A stretch of DNA of 64,000 bases from Parcubacteria group bacterium (GTDB taxonomy: Bacteria > Patescibacteria > Paceibacteria > SW-4-49-11), in contig CALRBF010000001.1 in NCBI GenBank assembly GCA_943354045.1, positions 1 to 64,000 on the forward strand, written 5' to 3'. The position numbers and the translations under genes are program-made. The notes beneath the pieces are model-generated. The model was not told the origin of the DNA and did not search any database. It worked only from the letters and a program-made list of their open reading frames with translations. Each line of letters begins with the position of its first letter. Positions within the stretch are counted from its first letter, which is position 1. Of this stretch, positions 53,467 to 61,648 are shown in pieces.

Positions 53467-54774
53467 TTATAGCCATTCTGCTGCTTGTCGAGTTAATAAT
53501 TCTGTTTTATAGCGTTTATTATACAGAAGTTCTGCCGACACTCTTTCCATACGAGAGAATTGTGATCCCTTTACTAAAATAATATCATCTGAGGTAATAA
53601 AGTCAACTATATGAAGTGCTGCTTCCTCAGAATCAGCAAACCAATGATATAGTCCTTTTGGATTATATTTATGAAAAGCTAATAAAATATCTTTACTATC
53701 CTCCCCTACACCGATACATACATTAACAACTTTTGCAGCTAACTGACCTATATCTTGATGAATTTGTTGAGAATCTGGACCCAACTCTTTCATAGCTCCC
53801 AATACTGCAACTTTACGTGCCCCTGCAACTTTTAGTCTATCCAGAGAATCTAAGGCAAGTGCAACTGCTGCAGGAGCGGCATTATAGGTATCATCAATTA
53901 ATAATGTATCTTTTATTCCTTCCAAACATCGAAGTCTTCCTTTGACTGGATTTACTTTTTTTATTTGCTGTGAAATATCAATCAAATTAATACCATCTAC
54001 AATACCAAGTGCAATTGATGGAAGCACCGCAGTTACCTGATGTTTTCCTAATATATAATCAACCTGAAATGGAATACTACTTCCTCTATATTCAACTTTA
54101 AAGCTTGCTTTTGGAACTAAACTACTATAATACTGAGCCCATTGTTCTTTGGTATTAATCACATCTATTGCAACTTTAAAATCTGAAGCTTTAATATCTA
54201 CATCCCCAAATCCAAAAGTAATCACATTTTCTCTTTTGCGCCAAATAGATTTAAGCACCTCATCATCTCCATCAATAATAAGAACTCCATCTGATTTTAA
54301 TCCCCTGAGTATTTTTGCATCTTCATTAATTAATTCTTTTCTATTTTGGAATTGAGCTAAATGCACAGGATTTTTTCCAATAAACCCAAATACCACAACA
54401 TCAAATTCTAAAAACTTCTCTACAAATTCATCCATATCTCCTGGAGTATCAATACCAATTTCTAATACCCAAATAGGAGCAAATTGCGCATATCCAAACC
54501 AAGCCCTCGATAGAGATTTCATAATAATACGAATCCAACTAAATATATTTTTACCTGGTGATAGTTCATCCAAAAATGATAATGTTACCCCTATAGGAGT
54601 ATTGTAATTATCTATATTAGTACCAACCGGACTAAATTGGCTCAAAAAAGAAACCATATTAGTTCTCATACTGGTTTTACCCACATTCCCTATCACCCCT
54701 ATTATAGTGGGCTTATACCGCTTTAATAATTGTTTACTTGCATATTTGAGAATTTGGTATATCAGGTTTTTCAT
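53467..54774 (-). CDS. murF: MurF-like Mur ligase lacking the usual N-terminal domain
   Basis: The 435-residue protein has the Mur ligase ATPase core starting unusually early, at residue 22: P-loop GVIGNVGKTS (residues 26-35), DNYNTPIGVTLS near 57, the LEIGIDTPGDMDEF region near 105, and the C-terminal domain with DDTYNAAPAAVALALDSL near 293 and VKGSQFSRMERV near 410. MurF adds D-Ala-D-Ala to the muropeptide precursor. The usual N-terminal UDP-substrate domain of about 80 residues is missing, and the P-loop has V where N is standard. Its place next to ftsI supports a cell-wall role. Confidence 0.85.
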   Translation of the reverse strand: MKNLIYQILKYASKQLLKRYKPTIIGVIGNVGKTSMRTNMVSFLSQFSPVGTNIDNYNTPIGVTLSFLDELSPGKNIFSWIRIIMKSLSRAWFGYAQFAPIWVLEIGIDTPGDMDEFVEKFLEFDVVVFGFIGKNPVHLAQFQNRKELINEDAKILRGLKSDGVLIIDGDDEVLKSIWRKRENVITFGFGDVDIKASDFKVAIDVINTKEQWAQYYSSLVPKASFKVEYRGSSIPFQVDYILGKHQVTAVLPSIALGIVDGINLIDISQQIKKVNPVKGRLRCLEGIKDTLLIDDTYNAAPAAVALALDSLDRLKVAGARKVAVLGAMKELGPDSQQIHQDIGQLAAKVVNVCIGVGEDSKDILLAFHKYNPKGLYHWFADSEEAALHIVDFITSDDIILVKGSQFSRMERVSAELLYNKRYKTELLTRQAAEWL

Positions 54775-54787
54775 ATCGGGCTATTTG

Positions 54788-56566
54788 TTAAATCGGTTTA
54801 TCTGGTTTTATCTCAAAATAATTTAAGAGGAATTCATTTAACTCTTTCATTTTTGGAACTACAGAGACATCAGAGAATTTTGAACCTTGCGGACTATCTA
54901 ATGATATAAGTAAAGTATACTTTGTATTGTCTAAAGTAGCAAATTCTATAAAAGATTGATAGGTATCTCCCCCCTCCTGATATCCTCCCGCACTATATAT
55001 TTGTCCCGTTCCTGTCTTACCTCCAATACTATATCCAGGAACGGCAGCTTTTTTACCCGAACCTTTTTCTACCACATCCACAAGCATACGAGATAATTCT
55101 TGAGCCTTTTCTTGTGACATTGACTGGCCTTGTATTTCGGGATCAAAAGTTTGAATATCCCCATTTGGCTTTTGTATTGATTTTACTATTCGAGGTTTTA
55201 CAATATTTCCGTTATTAATAATACTATTAAAGGATGTCAATAATCGTATTGGCGTCATAGAAATACCCTGTCCAAATGAAGCATTTGCATAACTTATATC
55301 CCGAGCATCTCGCTCAGACTTTGTCAAATTACTAATATTATTAGCTACTTCCCCTGGTAAATCAATATTTGTTTTATTCCCAATTTGAAATTTATCTTTA
55401 ATTCCCGCAACAAAAGCTTCTCTTCCTAATGCTCTTTCAATAAATACCATACCTAAATTCAATGAGTTTTCTAAAGAATATTGCATAGTTTGTCTTCCAT
55501 AAGTTTTTTTTGACCAATTATCTACAACATATCCATTTATAGTCTCTTTTCCTTTATCTTCATATATGGTATTAGGAGTAATAATTCCTTTATCAAGCCC
55601 AATCCCAACAGTAATCGGCTTAAATATAGATCCCTGCTCATATAAACTCGATATAAAGGGATTTTGGAATACCTTTATATCCTCAACTTTCCCATATTCA
55701 TTATTATCAAAACTAGGATTAGAAGCCATAGCATATATATCTCCCGTTTTAGGATTCATAATAGCTCCAAGTGCTACTTTAGGTTTATATTCTGTAGATA
55801 ATTGCCCCAATACTTCTTCTAATTTATATTGTAGGGTATGGTCAATAGTAAGCACAATATGAGAACCATCTACCGCATCTTTTTTCTCTCTTGCGGTATT
55901 AGCAAGCCAAGTACCTCTACCATCACGCTCCCCCTTTTCAAATCCATTTTCTCCCGCTAACTCATCATTATAATATTGTTCCACCCCATATTGCCCCTTA
56001 AGTGAATCTCTTGAGACAAATCCTAAAACTTGAGCCCCAAGAGTTTTTTCTGGATAAAATCGAGCTGATTTTTCGTCCAATACGAATCCTTTTATATTAT
56101 TATCTTGTATGGGTTTAATGGTCTCTTCTGGAATATCTTTTGCCACTAAATACCACTGCTTACTAGTCTTCTTTAATTCTTCTTCTAATTTATTTTTATC
56201 TATATCTGGAAAACTTTGATAAATAAAATCTCTTACTTTGGTTTTATTCTCTTCACTACTAGCATCAATTTGCTTAGCATTAATAATGACATCATATTTT
56301 TTGAGATTAATAGCAACAGGAAAATTTTGACCTAATTTGAGATCTTGAAAATAAATATTTCCCCTTTTTCCTATTAATTCAGATTCTCGAATATGCTGAT
56401 CTTCTGCCCTTGCTTTATAATCTCCGTATTTAATGATTTGTAATTGTGCTGCTCTTGCAATAATACCTCCAAAAAGAATAAATATAAAGCTGACAAAAGC
56501 CCCAAGTCTCACTTTATTATACGATATTCTCGGGGTAGATGACTTTGAGGGAGTTTTTTTTACCAT
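54788..56566 (-). CDS. ftsI: Penicillin-binding protein FtsI (PBP3, division transpeptidase)
   Basis: The 592-residue class B PBP has one membrane helix (about 24-44), a dimerisation domain with GKRGNIYFQD near residue 77, and the transpeptidase motifs SIFK, SLN and KTGTGQ. It makes septal peptidoglycan. Position after rsmH and a small FtsL-like gene fits the division cluster. PASTA domains are absent. Confidence 0.93.
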   Translation of the reverse strand: MVKKTPSKSSTPRISYNKVRLGAFVSFIFILFGGIIARAAQLQIIKYGDYKARAEDQHIRESELIGKRGNIYFQDLKLGQNFPVAINLKKYDVIINAKQIDASSEENKTKVRDFIYQSFPDIDKNKLEEELKKTSKQWYLVAKDIPEETIKPIQDNNIKGFVLDEKSARFYPEKTLGAQVLGFVSRDSLKGQYGVEQYYNDELAGENGFEKGERDGRGTWLANTAREKKDAVDGSHIVLTIDHTLQYKLEEVLGQLSTEYKPKVALGAIMNPKTGDIYAMASNPSFDNNEYGKVEDIKVFQNPFISSLYEQGSIFKPITVGIGLDKGIITPNTIYEDKGKETINGYVVDNWSKKTYGRQTMQYSLENSLNLGMVFIERALGREAFVAGIKDKFQIGNKTNIDLPGEVANNISNLTKSERDARDISYANASFGQGISMTPIRLLTSFNSIINNGNIVKPRIVKSIQKPNGDIQTFDPEIQGQSMSQEKAQELSRMLVDVVEKGSGKKAAVPGYSIGGKTGTGQIYSAGGYQEGGDTYQSFIEFATLDNTKYTLLISLDSPQGSKFSDVSVVPKMKELNEFLLNYFEIKPDKPI

Positions 56567-56569
56567 ATG

Positions 56570-56845
56570 CTATTTTTTCACCAGGGCACCATCTTCAGCA
56601 ATATATACAAATTGAGCGGCTTCCATATCAGCAACAGCTGAATTTATACTCACATTTCCAATACTATTATATTGAGCTACTTGTGTATTGAGTTCAGTAT
56701 AGGATTGCTGTGCTTTATCTAAGTCTTTTTCATTTTCTGCAATAATATAACCTTGCACCGATAAAGAATTACTTTCCGCAATATAAACTACCGCAAGAAG
56801 TATGGTGATGACGAGAAGATAAGTAATGGATTTCATTTGTTTCAT
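56570..56845 (-). CDS. FtsL-like small membrane protein
   Basis: Ninety-one residues: a short cytoplasmic tail, one membrane helix (about 5-24), then a predicted coiled coil (ENEKDLDKAQQSYTELNTQVAQ). This is the layout of FtsL/DivIC-type division proteins, which have little sequence conservation. The call depends on position between rsmH and ftsI, where ftsL normally lies. Confidence 0.72.
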   Translation of the reverse strand: MKQMKSITYLLVITILLAVVYIAESNSLSVQGYIIAENEKDLDKAQQSYTELNTQVAQYNSIGNVSINSAVADMEAAQFVYIAEDGALVKK

Positions 56846-56853
56846 ATTGGTAA

Positions 56854-57747
56854 TTAAGCTTTTTCAATAATACGGAGTTTTGCAGAGCGGGATCTTGGAT
56901 TCGCGCCTATTTCTTCATCTGTTGGAGTAATAGGTTTTTTGGTTAGAATATTCACCCAACCCTGTTCTCGCCATTCACGAAATGTTTGCTTTACAATTCT
57001 ATCTTCACCAGAATGAAAAGATACAATAGCCAGTCTGCCTGTAGAATTTAATAAAGAAAGAGAAGATGAGAGAAGAGACCTAAGCGCTCCAATTTCATCA
57101 TTCACCTCCATTCTCAAAGCCTGAAATACACGAGTAGCAGGATGAATAGATTTTTTGGCAAATTTTTTGGGGACAATAGATACAATAACATCAGCTAATT
57201 CTTGAGTGGTTTCAATTTTTTTTATTTTACGAGCCTCTACAATAACACGAGCAATACGCCCTGAGAATGGCTCATCACCAAGATTTTTGAATAATTCTGC
57301 CAACTTCTCTTGAGAATAGGTATTCACAATATCCTTTGCGGTTAAATCTTGAGACTCAATATCAAATCGCATATCAAGAGGAGCATTTTCTCTAAAACTA
57401 AATCCTCGAGAACTATCATCTAATTCCATTGATGAGAGCCCCAAATCTGCAACAATACCATCAACTACAACTATATCAATTTCTCTCAATACACGCTCAA
57501 TATAGCGAAAATTACTATGCTTCAAAATAATTCTCTCCCCATATTCAGCTAAACTTTCCTCAGCAATAGCAAGAGCCCTACTATCAGCATCAAACCCAAT
57601 CACCTTACCCGTAGCTACTTTATCTGCAATAGCTCGTGTATATCCACCTAGCCCCACTGTGGCATCTATATAAATACCATTATCTCGAATAGCAAGAGCC
57701 TCGATAGCTTCATTTTTTAAAACTGGAATATGACTAAATTCCGACAT
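56854..57747 (-). CDS. rsmH: 16S rRNA (cytosine-1402-N4)-methyltransferase RsmH
   Basis: The 297-residue methyltransferase has HIPVLKNEAIEAL at the start, the SAM-binding DATVGLGGYT near residue 30, VDGIVADLGLSSMELDDSSRGFSF near 95, ATRVFQALRMEVNDE near 205, and VSFHSGEDRIVK. It is the second gene of the mraZ cluster, 2 bases after mraZ. Normal length. Confidence 0.97.
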   Translation of the reverse strand: MSEFSHIPVLKNEAIEALAIRDNGIYIDATVGLGGYTRAIADKVATGKVIGFDADSRALAIAEESLAEYGERIILKHSNFRYIERVLREIDIVVVDGIVADLGLSSMELDDSSRGFSFRENAPLDMRFDIESQDLTAKDIVNTYSQEKLAELFKNLGDEPFSGRIARVIVEARKIKKIETTQELADVIVSIVPKKFAKKSIHPATRVFQALRMEVNDEIGALRSLLSSSLSLLNSTGRLAIVSFHSGEDRIVKQTFREWREQGWVNILTKKPITPTDEEIGANPRSRSAKLRIIEKA

Positions 57748-57749
57748 AT

Positions 57750-58181
57750 TTATACTCCTAAATCTGCTAATTGTTCTGCAATTTCTCCAGATTCTGCCTC
57801 AGTACGCTCTTTATAAGCCTTCCACGATACCTCATCCCAAATTTCAAGCCTATCATATAATCCAGTTACAATAACTTTTTTACCCAATTTGGCATAATCA
57901 CGAAGATAATCAGGTAATACTACTCTACCCTGTTTATCCAGAGAAACATCCATGGCTCCAGCCAACATTAATCGACTAAAAGCCCTATTATTAGTACTAC
58001 TAATAGGGAGTTTACTCAGTTTGGTAGCTAATTCTCTCCAAGATTCATAGGTATATACCCAAAGACAATTATCTAATCCTTTGGTAACAACAAGTCCAGC
58101 TTTCAAATCTTCTTGAAATTTCTTTGGGACAGCAAGCCTTCCCTTATCATCAATATTATGACTGTATTCTCCTATGAACAT
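57750..58181 (-). CDS. mraZ: Transcriptional regulator MraZ
   Basis: I choose the ATG at 58179-58181 (143 residues, beginning MFIGEYSHNID), the usual MraZ start, with tatATG context. The upstream in-frame start would lie within the operator. Two SpoVT/AbrB-like halves are visible, each with the D-x-K-G/Q-R-(L/V)-x-(V/L)-P motif (DDKGRLAVP near residue 12, DKQGRVVLP near residue 84). MraZ represses its own division cluster, and matching DNA boxes lie directly upstream. Confidence 0.96.
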   Translation of the reverse strand: MFIGEYSHNIDDKGRLAVPKKFQEDLKAGLVVTKGLDNCLWVYTYESWRELATKLSKLPISSTNNRAFSRLMLAGAMDVSLDKQGRVVLPDYLRDYAKLGKKVIVTGLYDRLEIWDEVSWKAYKERTEAESGEIAEQLADLGV

Positions 58182-58186
58182 ATATT

Positions 58187-58221
58187 CACCATTTATTTCC
58201 ACTTTTTACCACTTTCTACCA
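58187..58221 (-). promoter_or_regulatory. MraZ box: four TGG repeats at 10-base spacing
   Basis: On the minus strand TGG occurs at 58221, 58211, 58201 and 58191 (first bases), each unit 10 bases long (TGGTAGAAAG, TGGTAAAAAG, TGGAAATAAA, TGGTGAATAT). This matches the known MraZ operator layout of regularly spaced TGG-starting repeats, and it covers the transcription start, as expected for autorepression. Confidence 0.9.
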
Positions 58222-58249
58222 TTATATAGGTATTTTCTCCCCCCGTCAA
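58221..58249 (-). promoter_or_regulatory. mraZ promoter
   Basis: TTGACG (58244-58249), 17 bases, TATAAT (58221-58226), directly upstream of the MraZ boxes. Confidence 0.85.
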
Positions 58250-58278
58250 TAAAAACTTATCCACAATAGACAAAATAA

Positions 58279-58308
58279 AACAGGGATGCCAATACGACAT
58301 CCCCTGTT
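58279..58308 (-). terminator. Terminator of the solitary gene at 58313
   Basis: ACAGGGGATG/CATCCCTGT with one bulged G and a nine-base loop, followed by a short T-run on the minus strand. Confidence 0.85.
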
Positions 58309-58312
58309 TGTA

Positions 58313-58591
58313 CTAAAGATAAATTGTGCTACCTTTTATCTGCCCAGCCTCATATATACCCCATTCACATATATCCTTATATTCTTTCTGACCTTTAAAA
58401 GCTTCAATTATGAATTCTGTACCCGGGTGCCTAGATATTAATAAACCTCTTACCTCAAAGTTTAGACTTAATATTTGCTTTTGTAATATTGAAAAATCTT
58501 CTTTTTCCCATCTCTCTTGTAATGGAATTGTCGGGGCTAAAGAAGGCTTCGCAAGAACTTCTCTTTGTTCATTGACTTTTCTCGTATACAT
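58313..58591 (-). CDS. Solitary small protein of unknown function
   Basis: Ninety-two residues, soluble, beginning MYTRKVNEQ, with a predicted helix (QERWEKEDFSILQKQIL) and a strand-rich second half (RGLLISRHPGTEFIIEAF..). No family recognised. Moderately richer in GC than the background. Own promoter and terminator, no Shine-Dalgarno sequence. Located between topA and the mraZ cluster. I keep it as a real gene because of the complete transcription unit around it. Confidence 0.76.
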   Translation of the reverse strand: MYTRKVNEQREVLAKPSLAPTIPLQERWEKEDFSILQKQILSLNFEVRGLLISRHPGTEFIIEAFKGQKEYKDICEWGIYEAGQIKGSTIYL

Positions 58592-58614
58592 AAAAGTTTG
58601 CGAGGAATAAGCTC

Positions 58615-58643
58615 ACTATACACAGTCTATAGTTTTTTGTCAA
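58615..58643 (-). promoter_or_regulatory. Promoter of the solitary gene at 58313
   Basis: TTGACA (58638-58643), 17 bases, TATAGT (58615-58620). It begins 6 bases after the topA stop codon, with no terminator between. Confidence 0.87.
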
Positions 58644-58649
58644 CTAACA

Positions 58650-60845
58650 CTATTTCTTAGTACTCGCTTTTTTCTTAGGTGCCGACTTCTTCACAGTACT
58701 AGATTTCTTTTTAGCTTTTGTAGTATAATTACCTGCTTGTTTCTTTGCTCCTTCTATATATTTACAATCTGGATACCGATTACAAGCTTTGAATGGCCCA
58801 CGCTTTCCTTTTTTGAATACCATATCCCCCACGCCACATTCTGGACATTTTTCTCCTGTTTTATGCTCAATTTTTTTAATTGTCTTACAAGTAGGATAAT
58901 TAGAACATCCCAAAAATGGTCCGAATCTCCCTGATTTCACCTCCATTATTCCATCACTACAATTAGGGCATTTTTCTCCCCCAAAATCTGCCTGTAATTG
59001 CTTTTCCTCATCACTTTGCTCAGTATATTTACATTCAGGATAATTGGTACAGGCTATAAATTTACCAAATTTACTACGCTTGATTTCAAGCTGATTACCA
59101 CATTCGGGACAAGGTCTATCTTCGATAATATCCCGATGTCGCTCTACACTTTTCTCCTTATCTTTCAAATTTTTAGCAAATGGCACATAAAAATCTGCCA
59201 TTGTTTTTTGATAGGTATCTTTGCCTATGGCAATTTCATCAAATTGCTCTTCTACTTTAGCAGTAAAATCAATATCTACAATTTGAGGGAAATGCTGTAC
59301 CAACATATCAGTGACTACTTTCCCAATATCAGTTGGAGCAAATCGTCTATCATCATTTTTGACTACATATCCTCTGGTCTGAATAGTAGATATAATCGAG
59401 GCATAGGTAGATGGCCGTCCAATTGCATTTGTCTCGAGTGCTTTGACCAAACTACTTTCACTATAGCGAGCTGGAGGTTGAGTAAAATGCTGTTCTCCTC
59501 TAATATCCTGAGTTGAGAGAGTTTCTCCTTGATTGATACGCGGTAGCAATACATCTTCTGATTTAATATCATATACTCGCATAAATCCATCAAAGACTAA
59601 AGATTTTCCTGTAGCAGTAAATGTATAATTCTCTGATTTGGTATCAGTAATAGCCACATTCATCGTATCGAATAGAGCGGGCTTCATTTGACTTGCCATA
59701 AATCGCCCCCAAATAAGACTATATAATTTGTATTGTTTATCATCCAGATACGGCTTCACATCTTCTGGAGTAAGACTTGGGTCTGTCGGACGAATAGCCT
59801 CATGAGCTTCTTGCGCATTCTTAGCCTTGGTTTTGAATTGTCTCACCTGATAATAACTTTCCCCAAATTGTTTGGTAATTTGAGCTTTTGCCGCTGCAAT
59901 TGCCTGCCCAGATAAATTAGTAGAATCCGTTCTCATATAGGTAATAAGTCCTGTCTGACCCTTAGAGCCGAGAGACACCCCCTCATATAATTGCTGAGCC
60001 ACCATCATAGTTTGCTTGGCAGAAAAATATAATCTTCTCGCCCCATCTTGTTGTAGGGATGAAGTAATAAAAGGAGGATAGGGATTTCGAGAAACAGATT
60101 TATTCTCTATGGATTTAACTTTATAGGATAAGGCTTGTAGCCCCGCCACCAAATTTTGTGATTCACTTTCTGTCTTATAGGCAAATTTATCTAACCGTTT
60201 TCCTCCAATATGCGTAAGATTGGCAGGAATATCAAGAGAAGTATCCCCACTCAAAAAAACTCCCTCAATAGACCAATATTCTTCTTTCTGAAAAGCTTCT
60301 ATTTCTCTCTCGCGATCTACTATGAGGCGAAGAGCCACAGATTGCACGCGTCCAGCAGATAAACCTCGCTGTACTTTTTGCCATAAAAATGGAGATAATT
60401 TATACCCCACCAAGCGATCCAAAGCTCGCCTAGCTTGCTGTGCATCTACCAAATTAATATCAATATGCCTGGGACTCGCCAAAGCTTTTTGAATAGCAGA
60501 TTCGGTGATTTCATGGAATACCATTCTTTTGGCAGTTTCAGGTTTTAATTTCAAAATATGTGCCAAATGCCAAGATATAGCTTCCCCTTCTCGGTCTTCA
60601 TCAGTTGCAAGTATTACCTCTCCGCTCATTTTAGCTAATTTTTTGAGTTCAGTTACCGTCTTCTTTGCCTTAGCCGGAATTTCATAGGTAATATCAAAAT
60701 TCTCATCGGGATCAACCCCAATTTTAGATTTTGGCAAATCTCGAATATGCCCCATAGAAGAAATAACCGTATAATCTCTTCCCAGAAATTTACCAATTGT
60801 TTTTGCCTTGGTGGGAGACTCTACAATAATCAGAGCTTTGGACAT
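58650..60845 (-). CDS. topA: DNA topoisomerase I
   Basis: The 731-residue type IA topoisomerase relaxes negative supercoils. N-terminal TOPRIM domain (ALIIVESPTKAKTIGKFLG; ATDEDREGEAISWHL near residue 105), active-site Tyr in GLITYMRTDST near residue 307, and three C-terminal C4 zinc-ribbon repeats (near residues 581, 628 and 670, each C-P-x-C...C-x-x-Y-P-x-C). It ends in a Lys-rich tail. Start in tatATG context. Confidence 0.97.
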   Translation of the reverse strand: MSKALIIVESPTKAKTIGKFLGRDYTVISSMGHIRDLPKSKIGVDPDENFDITYEIPAKAKKTVTELKKLAKMSGEVILATDEDREGEAISWHLAHILKLKPETAKRMVFHEITESAIQKALASPRHIDINLVDAQQARRALDRLVGYKLSPFLWQKVQRGLSAGRVQSVALRLIVDREREIEAFQKEEYWSIEGVFLSGDTSLDIPANLTHIGGKRLDKFAYKTESESQNLVAGLQALSYKVKSIENKSVSRNPYPPFITSSLQQDGARRLYFSAKQTMMVAQQLYEGVSLGSKGQTGLITYMRTDSTNLSGQAIAAAKAQITKQFGESYYQVRQFKTKAKNAQEAHEAIRPTDPSLTPEDVKPYLDDKQYKLYSLIWGRFMASQMKPALFDTMNVAITDTKSENYTFTATGKSLVFDGFMRVYDIKSEDVLLPRINQGETLSTQDIRGEQHFTQPPARYSESSLVKALETNAIGRPSTYASIISTIQTRGYVVKNDDRRFAPTDIGKVVTDMLVQHFPQIVDIDFTAKVEEQFDEIAIGKDTYQKTMADFYVPFAKNLKDKEKSVERHRDIIEDRPCPECGNQLEIKRSKFGKFIACTNYPECKYTEQSDEEKQLQADFGGEKCPNCSDGIMEVKSGRFGPFLGCSNYPTCKTIKKIEHKTGEKCPECGVGDMVFKKGKRGPFKACNRYPDCKYIEGAKKQAGNYTTKAKKKSSTVKKSAPKKKASTKK

Positions 60846-60869
60846 ATAATATATATTTAATTCTCTAGT

Positions 60870-60898
60870 AGTCTATATTGAATTATCTATTTCGTCAA
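60870..60898 (-). promoter_or_regulatory. Probable topA promoter
   Basis: TTGACG (60893-60898), 17 bases, TAGACT (60870-60875). The -10 is weak. Confidence 0.5.
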
Positions 60899-60913
60899 AT
60901 TATAAAGAAAAAA

Positions 60914-60937
60914 GCCCACCTCTGTGAAGAAGCGGAC
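60914..60937 (-). terminator. Terminator of the solitary gene at 60956
   Basis: A nine-pair stem (GTCCGCTTC against GAGGTGGGC, with three G-U pairs) and a six-base loop, followed by a T-run on the minus strand. Confidence 0.85.
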
Positions 60938-60955
60938 TCAAATATAATTGAAGAG

Positions 60956-61573
60956 TCAGTTCGCAGCGCTGGAGCGCCGACGAACTTGACGACCAGGACG
61001 GATGATCTGGCGGGGGCGGGCAAACGCGGCCTCGGAAACCGGGATCTTCTCAACCCATTTAGTACGGAGACGACCATCCTTGGTGAGGATGGCATCCATG
61101 GAGACGAAATCTCCCTTACTTAGGCGCGGAGCATCAATGAAGTCAACGGTGACAAAGTGGTCACCAAAGACCTTGACAGAAACATTGCGACCATAATTAT
61201 CGTCGCACCAAACCCTTTTACAAACCTCCCCACGAATGGAGAATTCCTCAGGTAGATCATCCTGAGCCCCAGAATTAGGGTCAAGAATGGAAGGTTTCCA
61301 GACCCCGATCACTTGGAGCTTGTTTACACGACCATCTTTGGTTTGTGGATAAACCACGAACATGGCGGAGTTCTCACCCTCCTTGAGAAGTTTAAGGACA
61401 AGTCCATGGACTTCTGCTTCAAGAGTAAGAGCTTTCACCCGGAACTCACCCGTCAAGGTAATTACCCCGTTAGGGGCAATTACCCCCTTCAAGACTCCGA
61501 TTGCTCGGGTTTGGAGGAGGTACTCGGGCTCCCCGATGGGGTGGAGGCGGGGCTGTTTTTGAACGATCGACAC
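60956..61573 (-). CDS. Solitary basic-tailed protein, strongly GC-rich
   Basis: Starts at a GTG (61571-61573) with Shine-Dalgarno AGGAG eight bases upstream. That Shine-Dalgarno lies in an inverted repeat GTAGGA-N2-TCCTAC (61574-61587) that could hide it. The 205-residue product is beta-rich, begins with RLHPIGEPEYLLQTRAIGVL near residue 9, contains MFVVYPQTKDGRV near 91 and SIRGEVCKR near 132, and ends in an Arg-rich tail (RPGRQVRRRSS) suggesting nucleic-acid binding. From memory the N-terminal motif resembles an uncharacterised family I associate with cyanobacteria; this is unverified. GC content is far above the local background. Own promoter and terminator. Confidence 0.84.
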   Translation of the reverse strand: MSIVQKQPRLHPIGEPEYLLQTRAIGVLKGVIAPNGVITLTGEFRVKALTLEAEVHGLVLKLLKEGENSAMFVVYPQTKDGRVNKLQVIGVWKPSILDPNSGAQDDLPEEFSIRGEVCKRVWCDDNYGRNVSVKVFGDHFVTVDFIDAPRLSKGDFVSMDAILTKDGRLRTKWVEKIPVSEAAFARPRQIIRPGRQVRRRSSAAN

Positions 61574-61605
61574 TGTAGGATCTCCTACTAATGTTTACAA
61601 TTCTA

Positions 61606-61634
61606 TTTATATCACATTTTCACAATTTTGTCAA
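61606..61634 (-). promoter_or_regulatory. Promoter of the solitary gene at 60956
   Basis: TTGACA (61629-61634), 17 bases, TATAAA (61606-61611). Confidence 0.87.
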
Positions 61635-61648
61635 TAACTATAATCATT

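Noticed and set aside
60878..61591. Plus-strand frames over the GC-rich gene (for example 61313-61591 and 60878-61123) and the short overlapping minus-strand frame at 60895-61095
   Set aside because: High GC lengthens all frames here; only the 60956-61573 frame has promoter, Shine-Dalgarno, terminator and a coherent protein.
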